Source: Extensimonas soli (lineage in GTDB: Bacteria; Pseudomonadota; Gammaproteobacteria; Burkholderiales; Burkholderiaceae_C). Taken from it: 64,000 nt of DNA. Where the stretch lies: the NCBI RefSeq assembly GCF_029211265.1, contig NZ_JARGEL010000016.1, forward strand, positions 124,001 through 188,000, written 5' to 3'. The notes beneath the pieces are model-generated. The model was given only the letters and a program-made list of their open reading frames with translations, was not told the origin of the DNA and did no database searches. Positions 46,235 to 55,798 of the stretch are shown here, piece by piece (positions within the stretch are counted from its first letter, which is position 1; each line of letters opens with the position of its first letter). Made by a program: the position numbers and the translations under genes.

Positions 46235-47248
46235 ATGCCTCTACTTTCAGCGCATTCCCACTCAGCGCCACCGCTCTGGGCACTTGGGTCGCCCTCGCAG
46301 TCAGCCGGTCGGGGCCGACAAAGGCCATGCAGGCCGCCACTCCTCGGAGCGTTGCGCACGCTCTTGCTGCTTATCGGAGCGAGCACTTTAAGCGCTTGCG
46401 GAGGCGGCGGCTCCGGCAGCCCTGCGGCGGCGAATCCAGCGCCTTCCACGGGTGCTGGACGCACCGTTCCGCTACCTCTTTATGGCGTCACGGTAGATGA
46501 CGTAAGTGGCCTTCCTTCGATCACTGAGGCGCTCTCGAAACTCTCGCACACGCCCACTGCACGCATCGTGTTCGATGAATTTCAACCTGCCAGCAGCTAC
46601 CGCCAGGCCGCGGTGGCCATCCACCAGGTCAGCTATGTGATGGGCGAAATCCTGGACTCGCAATACATGAACACCGTGAGCGTGCAAGGCTACCTGGACC
46701 GCACCAGCGAATACCTCTCGGCGCTGGGCGACGTGGTGGACATCTGGGAAATCGGCAACGAAATCAACGGTGAATGGCTTGGCAAAAATGTCGACGTGGT
46801 AGCCAAAATGAGCGGCGCCTACGATATCGCCAAGAGCCAGGGCCGCACCGCGGCGCTGACGCTGTATTACAACCAGGATTGCTGGTCCAACCCAAGCAAT
46901 GAGATGTTTACCTGGGCGCAATCCAACATCCCCGATCGCATGAAACGGGGGCTGGACTACGTGCTGGTGAGCTACTATGAAGAGGATTGCAATAAGCTCA
47001 ACCCCGACTGGAATGCGGTATTTGCCAAGCTCTCAGCCATGTTCCCCAACTCGAAACTGGGCTTTGGCGAAGTGGGTACCAGCAATGCGCTGACCAAGGC
47101 CGCCTACCTGCAGCGCTATTACGCGCTCAAACCGCCGGTCGCCAACTATGTGGGCGGGTACTTCTGGTGGTACTTCCGTGAGGACATGGTGCCTTACACC
47201 CAGCCACTATGGAGCACACTCAACAACGCCATCGCGTCCACGCCGTGA
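46235..47248 (+). CDS. lipoprotein with a glycoside-hydrolase-like (TIM-barrel) domain
   Basis: A 337-residue putative lipoprotein: a positively charged, rather long N-terminus, a hydrophobic stretch LGALRTLLLLIGAS and the lipobox LSAC at about residue 55, followed by a Gly/Ser/Pro linker. The rest resembles clan GH-A hydrolases, with VDIWEIGNEINGEWLG (candidate acid/base Glu after Asn) near strand 4 and KLGFGEVGTSN (candidate nucleophile Glu) near strand 7. The exact family and substrate are not recognised. The true start may be further in than the ATG at 46235. No partner genes adjoin it. Confidence 0.65.
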   Translation: MPLLSAHSHSAPPLWALGSPSQSAGRGRQRPCRPPLLGALRTLLLLIGASTLSACGGGGSGSPAAANPAPSTGAGRTVPLPLYGVTVDDVSGLPSITEALSKLSHTPTARIVFDEFQPASSYRQAAVAIHQVSYVMGEILDSQYMNTVSVQGYLDRTSEYLSALGDVVDIWEIGNEINGEWLGKNVDVVAKMSGAYDIAKSQGRTAALTLYYNQDCWSNPSNEMFTWAQSNIPDRMKRGLDYVLVSYYEEDCNKLNPDWNAVFAKLSAMFPNSKLGFGEVGTSNALTKAAYLQRYYALKPPVANYVGGYFWWYFREDMVPYTQPLWSTLNNAIASTP

Positions 47249-47444
47249 GCGAAACCGGCCGCCTGTTCGTTGAGAGGAGTCCACAGTGAAGCCCTGGAAG
47301 ACGAAGGATCGGCCCAACCATGCTGCCGGCCGCCCTTGCCCACGCAGCGCGCGCAAGCGGCGGTCGAGCGTGCGCTCACTGATTGTGATTCCCAGCATGA
47401 GGATATTTGCAACGTAATATCCCAATGAACTCAACATTTTTACC

Positions 47445-48581
47445 ATGACCCAGCCTCCTTCGATCTGCATTCTCGGCGCGGGCTTTGGCGCGCTTTCCAC
47501 GGTGCGGGCGCTGCGCCGGCTTGCGCCGCAGGCGCGCATCACGCTGGTGGCACCGCGCGCCGAGCTGCATTACCTGCCGGGCAGCATCTGGATTCCGAGC
47601 GGGCTGCGCCGGCGCGAGCAGTTGGTGGTGCCGCTGCAGCGCTTTTTTGCGCGCATGGGCGTGCAGCACGTGGCCGCCGAGGTGACGGGGCTGCAGGACG
47701 GCGGGCGCGTGGTGCACACGAGCGCGGGCGACGTGACCAACGATGCACTCGTGATCGCGACGGGCGGGCGCTTCATCAAAAAGCTGCCGGGCATCGAGCA
47801 CGTGATCACGCCCTGCGAAGGCATCGCCGCAGCCGAACAGGTGCGCGAGCGCCTGCGTGCGATGCGCGGCGGCACCATCGCGGTGGGCTTTGCCGGCAAC
47901 CCGAACGAGCCCAGCGCGATGCGCGGCGGGCCGATGTTCGAGTACCTGTTCGGCATCGACACGCAGCTGCGGCGCGAGGGCCGGCGCGCACAGTTCGAGC
48001 TCGTGTTCTTCAACCCTTCGACCGAGCCGGGCAACCGCCTGGGCGGCAAGGCCGTGCCGCGCCTGCTCGCGATGATGGCTGCACGCGGCATACGCACGCA
48101 CCTGGGCCACAAGCTGCGCGGCTTCGAGCCGCAGCAGGTGCTGACCGAGGGCGGCGCGATCGCCGCCGACCTGATCCTGTTCATGCCGGGCATGACGGGC
48201 AACGCCTGGTTCGACCAGACCACGCTGCCGCGCTCGCCCGGCGGGCTGATCCAGGCCGACGCGCAGTGCCGCGTGCCCGGCTGGGAGTACTGCTACGTGG
48301 TGGGCGACTCGGGCAGCTTTCCGGGCCCCGACTGGATGCCCAAGCAGGCGCACATGGCCGACCTGCAAGCGGCAGCCGCCGCGCAAAACCTGCTCGCGGG
48401 CCTGCGCGGCGCGCCGCAGACCGCCAGCTTCAGGGTCGAGCTCGCGTGCATCATCGATGCGCTGAGCCACGGCACGCTGGTCTGGCGCACACCCGAGCGC
48501 AACATCGTGCTGCCCCCGCTGCGCCTCATGCACTGGGCCAAGCGGGCGTTCGAGTGGAAGTATTTGCGGCAGTATCGGTAA
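47445..48581 (+). CDS. FAD-dependent oxidoreductase, sulfide:quinone reductase-like
   Basis: A 378-residue two-dinucleotide-fold flavoprotein with the FAD motif ILGAGFGALSTVRALRRL, the NDALVIATGG second motif and a C-terminal CYVVGDSGSFPGPDWMPKQA FAD-contact segment. The overall layout is that of sulfide:quinone oxidoreductases and flavocytochrome c sulfide dehydrogenases. Only a few Cys are present (one in TPCEGI), so sulfide oxidation is uncertain. It stands alone. Confidence 0.8.
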   Translation: MTQPPSICILGAGFGALSTVRALRRLAPQARITLVAPRAELHYLPGSIWIPSGLRRREQLVVPLQRFFARMGVQHVAAEVTGLQDGGRVVHTSAGDVTNDALVIATGGRFIKKLPGIEHVITPCEGIAAAEQVRERLRAMRGGTIAVGFAGNPNEPSAMRGGPMFEYLFGIDTQLRREGRRAQFELVFFNPSTEPGNRLGGKAVPRLLAMMAARGIRTHLGHKLRGFEPQQVLTEGGAIAADLILFMPGMTGNAWFDQTTLPRSPGGLIQADAQCRVPGWEYCYVVGDSGSFPGPDWMPKQAHMADLQAAAAAQNLLAGLRGAPQTASFRVELACIIDALSHGTLVWRTPERNIVLPPLRLMHWAKRAFEWKYLRQYR

Positions 48582-48715
48582 GGTCGGGCTTGGGCTTGTG
48601 GGCTGCAGGCCTCGTGGCGCTCGCTGGGTGTCTCAGTGATGGTTTGGACGCCGCAGCGGTGGGCACACGAGTGCCGGTAAGAGACAATGCACTTTTGCGC
48701 CTGGAGAAGCCCCCC

Positions 48716-48922
48716 ATGGAACTCACAGCTATCCTGACCCCCGCTGAAGAAGGTGGCTACGTCGCCTTGAACCCGGAGACTGGCACGACCACGCAAGGTG
48801 AAACGGTTGAAGAAGCCATCGCCAACCTGCGCGAGGCTACGGCGCTCTATTTGACCGAATTCCCAATGGAGCTGAAAGGCCATCCGCTGATCACCACATT
48901 CAGCGTGGCCGAACATGCCTAA
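48716..48922 (+). CDS. hicB: HicB-family antitoxin
   Basis: A 68-residue protein with the HicB N-terminal fold (LTAILTPAEEGGYVALNPET, then GTTTQGETVEEAIANLREATALY). It neutralises the HicA RNase encoded next. It is short for HicB and lacks an evident C-terminal DNA-binding part, as in the short HicB-like group. The start at 48716 follows GGAGAAG. It overlaps hicA by 8 bases. Confidence 0.87.
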   Translation: MELTAILTPAEEGGYVALNPETGTTTQGETVEEAIANLREATALYLTEFPMELKGHPLITTFSVAEHA

Positions 48923-49130
48923 GTTGCCACGTGTTTCAGGCCTTGCCCTCGTGCGCGCTCTGGAGCGGCTTGGTTTTGAAAAAGTGCGCCAGTCTGGCAG
49001 CCACGTCATCATGCGTCGTGGGGCCAAGGGTTGTGTCGTGCCTTTGCATGCAGAGATCAAAATTGGCACTTTGTCGGGCATATTGCGCCAAGCCGATATA
49101 ACTCCTGAAGAAATTTCCTCTGCGCTTTGA
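48915..49130 (+). CDS. hicA: HicA-family mRNA interferase toxin
   Basis: A 71-residue double-stranded-RNA-binding-fold toxin. It has the catalytic His in RQSGSHVIMRRG and the conserved VVPLHAEIKIGTLSGILRQADI segment. It cleaves mRNA when not bound by HicB. The antitoxin-first order here (hicB-hicA) is the less common arrangement in the family, but is well known. Confidence 0.92.
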   Translation: MPKLPRVSGLALVRALERLGFEKVRQSGSHVIMRRGAKGCVVPLHAEIKIGTLSGILRQADITPEEISSAL

Positions 49131-49164
49131 CCAGCAGCGGATCCCTCCTGCGCTCACCCATCGC

Positions 49165-49905
49165 TCACGTCGCAGGCCGCAACGGCAAGCGGTAAATCCA
49201 CAGAATGCGCCCACCCGCAGTGCGCAAGCGCGCGCTGGGTTGAATTGCGGGAATCGGGAAGTCCAGGCTCACGAGCCAGCTGCCGGGCGCCATTTCGGTC
49301 TGGGCCTTGGCGGCGGCGCGGGCCATGGATTCGGGACGCTGGAACAGATAGACGAGCTGGTACGCGCCCCAATCGGCCTGCCACATGTCGCCGCGCAGCA
49401 CGCGCGCCCAGGGGTTGCGGCGTGCGCACAGCGCGTGCAGCAAGCGGCTGCGCTCTATGCCGTGGATGCGCGCCAAGGGGTAGGCTTGCGCAAGCGCCCA
49501 CAGGCCATGGCCCAGGCCGCAGCCGGCGTCGAGTACGGCGGCGCCGGGTTCTAACGGCACGTGCGTGGGCAGCTGCAGGAGTGCGTCGGCAGGCGTGGGA
49601 AACAGCGGCGCGTCGCGCCAGGCGTGCAGCGGATAGACGAGCAGCAAAGCGCCCAGCGGCAGCAGCCAGGCCCAGGGGGCAAACGCGAGCGCCCCGCTGA
49701 GTGCGAGCGCGAACGGAAAGCCCACGGCGATGAGCGCGCGCCGCCACCAGTTGCTGCCCAGCACGCTCGCCAGCACGCCGAGCGCACACGCAGCAAGCAG
49801 CGCTGGCGTGGGCGCCATCCAGCGCTGCAGCTGCGTGAACAGCAGCCATGCGGCGAGCCAGCTGAGCAGCGCCGGCAGAGGCCAGGGGAGCAGGCGCAGC
49901 AGCAT
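49165..49905 (-). CDS. class I SAM-dependent methyltransferase with an N-terminal membrane region
   Basis: A 246-residue protein with four hydrophobic stretches in the first 95 residues, followed by a Rossmann methyltransferase domain with motif I VLDAGCGLGHGLWALA and the acidic loop HGIERSRLL. Substrate unknown. It lies near the parB end of the mnmG-par block on the same strand, separated by 71 bases. The membrane-anchored layout suggests a lipid or membrane-associated substrate (inference). Confidence 0.75.
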   Translation of the reverse strand: MLLRLLPWPLPALLSWLAAWLLFTQLQRWMAPTPALLAACALGVLASVLGSNWWRRALIAVGFPFALALSGALAFAPWAWLLPLGALLLVYPLHAWRDAPLFPTPADALLQLPTHVPLEPGAAVLDAGCGLGHGLWALAQAYPLARIHGIERSRLLHALCARRNPWARVLRGDMWQADWGAYQLVYLFQRPESMARAAAKAQTEMAPGSWLVSLDFPIPAIQPSARLRTAGGRILWIYRLPLRPAT

Positions 49906-49976
49906 GGATCAGATGGCTCCGGAGAAACGGGGATGCACGGCGGTTGGGCGCGGAGTGGAGCGCTACGGCTTGCGGG

Positions 49977-50978
49977 TCAACCCTGCCCGCCGCGCAGGCG
50001 CTCTATCAAGCCGTCGAGCGCGTCGAGCGAGCCGAAGGAGATCGCGAGTTCGCCTGCGGCGCGTTTTTTGAGGCGTATCGTCACCGTGGCCATGAGCAGG
50101 TCGGACAGCTCCTGTTCCACGTGCAACCAGTCGCTCGATTTTTGCGGCGCGCGCGTTGCGGCCGGGGTGGCGTCGGCGGCGGTAGCGAGCTTTTTCACGA
50201 GCGCCTCGGCCTCGCGCACAGAGAGTTTTTTTGCGGCGATCTCGTGGCCGGCGGTGATTTGCGTGGCGCGGTCGAGCGCGAGCAGCGCACGCGCGTGGCC
50301 CATGTCGATGTCACCGGCCATGAGCAGGGTTTGCACGGGCTCGGCGAGGTTGAGCAGGCGCAGCAGATTGCTCGCAGCGCTGCGCGAGCGCCCCACGGCC
50401 TGCGCGGCCTGCTCGTGCGTGAGGCCGAATTCGCTCACCAGGCGCGCGAGGCCCTGCGCTTCTTCGAGCGGGTTCAGGTCTTCGCGCTGGATGTTTTCGA
50501 TCAGCGCCATCACCGCCGCGGCCTCGTCGGGCACGTCGCGCACGAGCACGGGCACGGCGTCCAGCCCCGCGATGCGCGACGCACGCACGCGCCGCTCGCC
50601 CGCGATGATTTCGTACCAGGGGCCGGGATAAGAAGCCTCCGCCTCGACCAGCTGCGCGGCATCGCCCTGCCCTGCATTGGCGGCCGTGTCTGCCGCGCTT
50701 GCGGCGCGGCGCTGCGCGGCAAGGCGCTCCTGCGCGCGCGCGTCGGCCAGCGGGCGCACGAGCACGGGCTGCATCACGCCCTGCGCGCGGATGCTCTCGG
50801 CCAGTTCGTAGAGCGCGCCTTCGTCCATGCGCGTGCGCGGCTGGTAGATGCCGGGCAGCAGCGCAGCCAGCGGCAGGCTCGCGGGCTGGCCGGCGGCCTC
50901 TGCGGGCGCGTCGCCGAGCGCGGGGCCCAGCAGCGCCTCGAGGCCGCGGCCCAGTCCTTTGGGTTTTTTCGTGACCAT
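49977..50978 (-). CDS. parB: chromosome partitioning protein ParB
   Basis: A 333-residue CTP-dependent DNA clamp that loads at parS and spreads along the chromosome. It starts MVTKKPKGLGRGLEALLG, has the CTP-binding motif ERRVRASRIAG with the IAGERR box, the helix-turn-helix LTHEQAAQAVGRSRSAASNLLRL and a C-terminal dimerisation part ending LIERLRGGQG. Four parS-like sites lie 2-5 kb away in rsmG, mnmG and the region upstream. It acts with ParA, encoded one gene away. Confidence 0.96.
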   Translation of the reverse strand: MVTKKPKGLGRGLEALLGPALGDAPAEAAGQPASLPLAALLPGIYQPRTRMDEGALYELAESIRAQGVMQPVLVRPLADARAQERLAAQRRAASAADTAANAGQGDAAQLVEAEASYPGPWYEIIAGERRVRASRIAGLDAVPVLVRDVPDEAAAVMALIENIQREDLNPLEEAQGLARLVSEFGLTHEQAAQAVGRSRSAASNLLRLLNLAEPVQTLLMAGDIDMGHARALLALDRATQITAGHEIAAKKLSVREAEALVKKLATAADATPAATRAPQKSSDWLHVEQELSDLLMATVTIRLKKRAAGELAISFGSLDALDGLIERLRGGQG

Positions 50979-50993
50979 GGTGAAGATCGTTGT

Positions 50994-51542
50994 TCAGATT
51001 GCCAGTAAAGAGTCGAGCAAGGCCTTGCCCGCGGGCCAGTCGCCCAGCCCGGATTCGGCGTTGATGTGGCCGCAGGCGCCGTGGTCGATCAGGCGCGCCC
51101 CCCAGTCGGCCGCGAGCGCCTGCGCGCGCGCAAAGCTGCAATACGGGTCGTCGCGGCTGGCCACGAGCCAGGTGGTGAAAGGCAATGGCTTGCGCGCCAT
51201 CGGCGCCCAGCCGGGCAGCTGCGCCGCCAACTCAGGCTGCTCCACGTCGGCGGGCGCGACGAGCAGCGCCGCCTGCACGCGCGCCGTGTGGCGCGAGTGT
51301 GCGGCCCACCATGCGGTGAGGATGCAGCCCAGGCTGTGCGCGACCAAAACTATCGGCGCGGACGCGGACGCATCGAGCACGCATTCTTCGAGCCGCGCCG
51401 TCCAGTCGCCGCGCAAGGGACGCTGCCAGTCGTGCTGCTGCACGCGCTGGTAGCCGTAGCGCCGCTCCCAGTGGCTTTGCCAGTGGTCGTCCCCCGAGCC
51501 TTGCCAGCCCGGCAGCAGCAGGACCTGCGGTGATTGCTTCAT
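50994..51542 (-). CDS. RBBP9/YdeN-family serine hydrolase
   Basis: A 182-residue alpha/beta hydrolase of the RBBP9/YdeN type. Features are VLLLPGWQGSGDDHWQSHWE, the nucleophile motif VAHSLGCILTAWW, an Asp in ASRDDPYCSF and a His in HGACGHINAESGLGDW. Substrate unknown. The start is the ATG at 51542, just inside a copy of the dispersed repeat. It separates parA from parB, which are usually adjacent. Confidence 0.85.
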   Translation of the reverse strand: MKQSPQVLLLPGWQGSGDDHWQSHWERRYGYQRVQQHDWQRPLRGDWTARLEECVLDASASAPIVLVAHSLGCILTAWWAAHSRHTARVQAALLVAPADVEQPELAAQLPGWAPMARKPLPFTTWLVASRDDPYCSFARAQALAADWGARLIDHGACGHINAESGLGDWPAGKALLDSLLAI

Positions 51543-51582
51543 TTTCAATAGCTGCTTGTGATGGATGCGCAATGGCTCATGA
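51541..51582. repeat. dispersed repeat, degenerate copy
   Basis: The sequence TTCAATAGCTGCTTG and following GATGGATGCGCAA match the dispersed-repeat consensus. It supplies part of the leader of the RBBP9-like hydrolase gene. Confidence 0.4.
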
Positions 51583-51627
51583 CCGATTTGGCTTGTATGT
51601 TTGGGAACTGTCCGGCGGTGCAACGAT

Positions 51628-52398
51628 TCACAGCCGTGGCACGCGCGCCACCATTTCGCGCGCAAATTCGACGAACGCCTGGCTGCCCTTGGCCGCGGGG
51701 TCGAACACCACGCCGGGCTGGCCGTAGCTCGGCGCCTCGGCCAGGCGCACGTTGCGCGGGATCACGGTGTCGAACACCTTGTCGCCGAAATGCCCCTTGA
51801 GCTGCTCGCTCACCTGCTGCTGCAAGGTGATGCGCGGGTCGAACATCACGCGCAGCAGGCCGATGATTTGCAGGTCGGGGTTGAGCTTGGCGTGCACCTG
51901 TTTGATGGTGTTGACCAGGTCGCTGAGGCCTTCGAGCGCGAAGTATTCGCACTGCATCGGGACGATCACGCCGTGCGCAGCGCACAGGCCGTTGAGCGTG
52001 AGCAGGCCCAGCGACGGCGGGCAGTCGATGAGCACGAAGTCGTAGTCTGGCGCCACCTGCGCAAGCGCGGCCTTGAGGCGGCGTTCGCGCTGCGCGAGCG
52101 CGACGAGTTCGACCTCGGCGCCGGCAAGCTCGCGGTTCGCGCCGAGCACGTCGTAGCCGCCCGCCGGGGCGCGCTGTGCCGCTTCGCGCACGCTCGAGGA
52201 TTCGAGCAGCACGTCATAGACCGACAGCGTGAGGCCGCGCTTGTCCACGCCCGAGCCCATGGTGGCATTGCCCTGAGGGTCCAGATCGACCATGAGCACG
52301 CGCTGGCCGACCTGGGCCAGACCGGCGGCCAGGTTCACGGTGGTGGTGGTCTTGCCCACCCCGCCCTTCTGGTTCGCGATGCAGAAAATCTTCGACAT
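51628..52398 (-). CDS. parA: chromosome partitioning ATPase ParA
   Basis: A 256-residue Walker-type ATPase with the deviant Walker A KGGVGKTTTTVNLAAGLA at the N-terminus, DLDPQGNATMGSG and the VLIDCPPSLGLLT motif. It drives separation of ParB-parS complexes after replication. The N-terminus MSKIFCIANQKGGVGKTT is the standard Soj/ParA start. Its place next to mnmG and rsmG marks it as chromosomal. Confidence 0.97.
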   Translation of the reverse strand: MSKIFCIANQKGGVGKTTTTVNLAAGLAQVGQRVLMVDLDPQGNATMGSGVDKRGLTLSVYDVLLESSSVREAAQRAPAGGYDVLGANRELAGAEVELVALAQRERRLKAALAQVAPDYDFVLIDCPPSLGLLTLNGLCAAHGVIVPMQCEYFALEGLSDLVNTIKQVHAKLNPDLQIIGLLRVMFDPRITLQQQVSEQLKGHFGDKVFDTVIPRNVRLAEAPSYGQPGVVFDPAAKGSQAFVEFAREMVARVPRL

Positions 52399-52411
52399 GC
52401 AGACGCCTCGT

Positions 52412-53026
52412 TTACTTCGACAAGGCCAGCTTTACGCCGAAGCCAATCAGGAACAGGCCGGCGAGCTTCTCCAGCGCGCGCCCGATCACCGGCGTCTCTC
52501 GCAGCCGCGCCGCGAGGAAGTGCACGAGCAGCACCACGCTGGTGCCGTAGAGAAAGGTCAAGCCAGCGATGGTTGCGGCCATCACGGCAAAAGTCGGCAA
52601 GCCCTGATGCCGGGCCGGATCGACGAAAAGCGGGAAAAAAGCCATGTAGAACACGATGGCCTTGGGGTTGAGCAAGGTGATGCCGGCGGCCTGCCGAAAG
52701 TAATGTCGCGGCTCGATCTGCAGCACAGGCTTGGCGCCCCGCTTCGCGGTCAGCATCTTCCAGCCCAGCCAGGCGAGGTAGCCCGCTCCGGCCCATTGGA
52801 GCGCTGCAAAGGCCATCGGCCAAGCCGCAAGCAGCGCCGCAACGCCGGCCACGGCCATCCACATCAGCACCTGATCGCCCGCAATGACGCCCACGGTGGC
52901 CTCCAAGCCGCCGCGCACCCCTCCTTTGGCTGTCGAAGTAATGAGCGCGAGGTTGCCCGGCCCGGGAATGGCCAGAAACAACACAACCGCGGCGACGAAC
53001 GCGCCGTAATCCGCAATGCCGAACAT
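52412..53026 (-). CDS. LysE-family amino-acid exporter
   Basis: A 204-residue membrane protein with about six helices and the LysE/RhtB signature FLAIPGPGNLALITSTAKGG and LGWKMLTA. It exports amino acids or related compounds; the exact substrate is unclear. It lies between rsmG and parA in the same direction. Confidence 0.9.
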   Translation of the reverse strand: MFGIADYGAFVAAVVLFLAIPGPGNLALITSTAKGGVRGGLEATVGVIAGDQVLMWMAVAGVAALLAAWPMAFAALQWAGAGYLAWLGWKMLTAKRGAKPVLQIEPRHYFRQAAGITLLNPKAIVFYMAFFPLFVDPARHQGLPTFAVMAATIAGLTFLYGTSVVLLVHFLAARLRETPVIGRALEKLAGLFLIGFGVKLALSK

Positions 53027-53077
53027 GGTAGGCTCTCCAAAAATGCCGCCCGCCGAGTGCGAGGCGGGCTGCCAAGT

Positions 53078-53746
53078 TTACGTGAGCGGCCGCAGCCAGA
53101 CGATGCAACGCTCGGCACGCAGCCCCGGCACCTGCAGCGGTTCCACGTGAAACACCTCGGCCCAGGGCGGCAGCGCGGCGATTTCGTCGGTCGGGTGTTT
53201 GCCCTTCATGGCTAGCCACACGCCGCCCGGCCGCAGCGCCGCACGCGACCACTGCACGAAGTCGGCCAGGCTCGCAAAGGCGCGTGCGCAGACCACGTCG
53301 TAACCGCCGCCCTGCTCTGCGCGCAAGGTTTCCACGCGCGTGTGCAAGCCGTGCAGGTTCGCAAGCCGCAGGCTCACCGCCACCTGCTGGACGAACGCGG
53401 CTTTTTTGGCCACGGTATCGACGCAGCTCACGTCGATTTCGGGGCAGCAGATCGCCACGACCACGCCCGGCAGGCCGCCGCCCGAGCCCACGTCGAGCAA
53501 GCGCACGGCGCGGCCTTGCGTGTGCCGGCGCAGCGGCGCGATCACGGCCAGGCTGTCGAGCAAATGGTGCGTGAGCATTTCTGCCGGATCGCGCACCGCG
53601 GTGAGGTTATAGACTTTGTTCCACTTTTGCAGCAGTTCAAGGTAATCCAGCAACTGGTCGATTTGCGCCGCACTGAGTTCCAGCTGCAGGGCTGTAGCGC
53701 CCGCCTGGAGCGCTTCGCGCAGGCCCGCGCGCACCGCGGCGCTCAT
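53078..53746 (-). CDS. rsmG: 16S rRNA (guanine-527-N7) methyltransferase RsmG
   Basis: A 222-residue methyltransferase that modifies G527 of 16S rRNA. It has the family start [21 protein letters not shown], the SAM motif [17 protein letters not shown] and [15 protein letters not shown]. It overlaps mnmG by 4 bases (ATGA), the usual gidA-gidB arrangement. A parS-like site lies inside its 3' end. Confidence 0.96.
   Translation of the reverse strand: MSAAVRAGLREALQAGATALQLELSAAQIDQLLDYLELLQKWNKVYNLTAVRDPAEMLTHHLLDSLAVIAPLRRHTQGRAVRLLDVGSGGGLPGVVVAICCPEIDVSCVDTVAKKAAFVQQVAVSLRLANLHGLHTRVETLRAEQGGGYDVVCARAFASLADFVQWSRAALRPGGVWLAMKGKHPTDEIAALPPWAEVFHVEPLQVPGLRAERCIVWLRPLT
53140..53153. promoter_or_regulatory. 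parS-like site 1
   Basis: GTTCCACGTGAAAC matches 13 of 14 bases of the parS core GTTTCACGTGAAAC. It lies inside rsmG, 2.2 kb from parB. Confidence 0.7.
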
Positions 53747-55743
53747 GCGGCCTGCCCGTTGGCTGCGGGCTCTGTGCCTTCCTCGAGCGCACGCGGCTCG
53801 GCGCCAAAGCCTTTGAACCCGCCTTTTTTCAGGTGCACGAGCAGCAGCGAGATCGCCGCGGGCGTGATGCCCGTGATGCGCGAGGCCATGCCCAGAGTTT
53901 CGGGCCGGTGGCGCATCAGCGCCTGGCGCGCCTCGAAGCTCAGCGCGGTGACCTGCATGTAGTCGATGTCGGCGGGCAGGCGCAGCTTTTCGAAATACGC
54001 GGCGCGTTCGACCTCGGTTTTTTGCCGGTCGATGTAGCCGGCGTATTTGGCGGCGATTTCGACCTGTTCGATGACCGGCACACTCAGATCGCCGAGCGTT
54101 TCACGTGAAACCTCGTTGCCCGCGTACTTGCCGCCATCCAGCGACATCAGGGCTTCGTAGCCCACGTTGGGGCGGCGCAGCAGCTCGAACAGGTTGTATT
54201 CGCGCTCTATCGCCTTGCCGAGCACGCGCTCGGATTCCTCGGCCGGCAGCACGCGCGGGTTCACCCAGGTGGACTTCAGGCGCTCGGTTTCACGTGCAAC
54301 CGCGTCGCGCTTGCGGCAAAACGCATCCCAGCGCGCATCATCGACCAGGCCCATGCGCCGCCCTGCTTCGGTCAGGCGCATGTCGGCGTTGTCTTCGCGC
54401 AGCTGCAGGCGGAATTCCGCGCGGCTCGTGAACATGCGGTAGGGCTCGGTCACGCCCTTGGTGATCAGGTCATCGACGAGCACGCCCAGGTAAGCCTCGT
54501 CGCGCCCCGGCAGCCAAGGCGCCTCGCCCTTGACCTGCAAGGCCGCGTTGATGCCGGCAAACAGCCCTTGCGCGGCTGCCTCTTCGTAGCCCGTGGTGCC
54601 GTTGATTTGCCCCGCAAAGAACAGTCCGCGAATCTGGCGCGTCTCGAAGTTGCTCTGCAGCGCACGCGGGTCGAAGTAGTCGTACTCGATCGCGTAACCG
54701 GGGCGCAGGATGTGCGCGTTTTCCAGCCCTGGCATGCTGCGCACCATGGCAAGCTGGATGTCGAACGGCAGGCTGGTGCTGATGCCGTTGGGGTAGAACT
54801 CGTGCGTGCTCAAGCCCTCGGGCTCTAAAAAGATTTGGTGGCTTTCCTTGTCGGCAAAGCGGTTGATCTTGTCTTCCACGCTCGGGCAGTAGCGCGGGCC
54901 CACGCCCTCGATCTTGCCCGTGAACATGGGGCTGCGATCGAACCCGCTGCGGATGATCTCGTGCGTGCGCGCCGTGGTGCGCGTGATCCAGCACGGCAGC
55001 TGGCGCGGGTGCATCTCAGGCCGGCCCATGAAGCTGAACACGGGCACGGGCTTGCCCTCCTCGACGCCGCCCGGCATGCCGTCGCCGGGCTGTTCCTCGC
55101 ACTGCGAAAAGTCTATCGTGCGCCCATCGAGGCGCGGCGGCGTGCCGGTTTTGAGGCGCCCTTGCGGCAGCTGCAGCTCCTTGAGCCGCGCCGACAGCCG
55201 CACCGCGGGCGGATCGCCCGCGCGGCCCGCGGGGTAGTTGTCCAGCCCGACGTGGATGCGCCCATCGAGAAAAGTGCCCGCCGTGAGCACCACGGTACGC
55301 CCACGAAAGTGTATGCCCACCTGCGTCACCGCGCCGACCACACGCTCGCCCTCGAGCATCAGGTCCTCGACGGCCTGCTGAAACAGCCACAGGTTGGGCT
55401 GGTTTTCGAGCCGGCGGCGTATCGCGGCCTTGTAGAGCACACGGTCCGCCTGCGCGCGCGTGGCACGCACGGCCGGGCCCTTGCTCGCATTGAGGATGCG
55501 AAACTGTATGCCCGCCTCATCCGTGGCCAAGGCCATCGCGCCGCCGAGCGCATCGACCTCTTTCACGAGGTGGCCCTTGCCTATGCCGCCTATGCTGGGG
55601 TTGCAGCTCATCTGCCCGAGCGTCTCGATGTTGTGCGTGAGCAGCAGTGTCTGGCAGCCCATACGCGCCGCAGCCAGCGCGGCCTCGGTGCCCGCGTGGC
55701 CACCGCCGACAACGATCACATCAAATTCCTGGGGGTACAACAT
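53743..55743 (-). CDS. mnmG: tRNA uridine-34 modification enzyme MnmG (GidA)
   Basis: A 666-residue FAD protein that, with MnmE, installs carboxymethylaminomethyl groups at U34 of tRNAs. It has the N-terminal FAD motif [21 protein letters not shown], the [24 protein letters not shown] signature split near residue 50, and a C-terminal helical domain with [20 protein letters not shown]. The start is the ATG at 55743 (MLYPQEFDV). It heads the mnmG-rsmG-lysE-parA-parB row and contains two parS-like sites. Confidence 0.97.
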   Translation of the reverse strand: MLYPQEFDVIVVGGGHAGTEAALAAARMGCQTLLLTHNIETLGQMSCNPSIGGIGKGHLVKEVDALGGAMALATDEAGIQFRILNASKGPAVRATRAQADRVLYKAAIRRRLENQPNLWLFQQAVEDLMLEGERVVGAVTQVGIHFRGRTVVLTAGTFLDGRIHVGLDNYPAGRAGDPPAVRLSARLKELQLPQGRLKTGTPPRLDGRTIDFSQCEEQPGDGMPGGVEEGKPVPVFSFMGRPEMHPRQLPCWITRTTARTHEIIRSGFDRSPMFTGKIEGVGPRYCPSVEDKINRFADKESHQIFLEPEGLSTHEFYPNGISTSLPFDIQLAMVRSMPGLENAHILRPGYAIEYDYFDPRALQSNFETRQIRGLFFAGQINGTTGYEEAAAQGLFAGINAALQVKGEAPWLPGRDEAYLGVLVDDLITKGVTEPYRMFTSRAEFRLQLREDNADMRLTEAGRRMGLVDDARWDAFCRKRDAVARETERLKSTWVNPRVLPAEESERVLGKAIEREYNLFELLRRPNVGYEALMSLDGGKYAGNEVSRETLGDLSVPVIEQVEIAAKYAGYIDRQKTEVERAAYFEKLRLPADIDYMQVTALSFEARQALMRHRPETLGMASRITGITPAAISLLLVHLKKGGFKGFGAEPRALEEGTEPAANGQAA
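54098..54111. promoter_or_regulatory. parS site 2
   Basis: GTTTCACGTGAAAC is a perfect 14-bp match to the parS core. It lies inside the mnmG coding region. Confidence 0.85.
54287..54300. promoter_or_regulatory. parS-like site 3
   Basis: GTTTCACGTGCAAC matches 13 of 14 bases of the parS core. It is in mnmG, 189 bases from the perfect site 2. Confidence 0.6.
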
Positions 55744-55798
55744 GCAAACAACTCCGGGGCCAAAGCAAAATAGAAAGCGGCCCGTCAATTCTTAACCG

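Noticed and set aside
47207-47542. Minus-strand open frame between the lipoprotein and the flavoprotein genes as a transposase remnant
   Set aside because: No DDE or HTH motif is visible, it overlaps both flanking genes antisense, and the 196-base gap holds nothing else recognisable.
49977-52398. parA/parB as plasmid partition genes of an integrated plasmid
   Set aside because: They lie in the standard chromosomal mnmG-rsmG-parA-parB order with clustered GTTTCACGTGAAAC sites.
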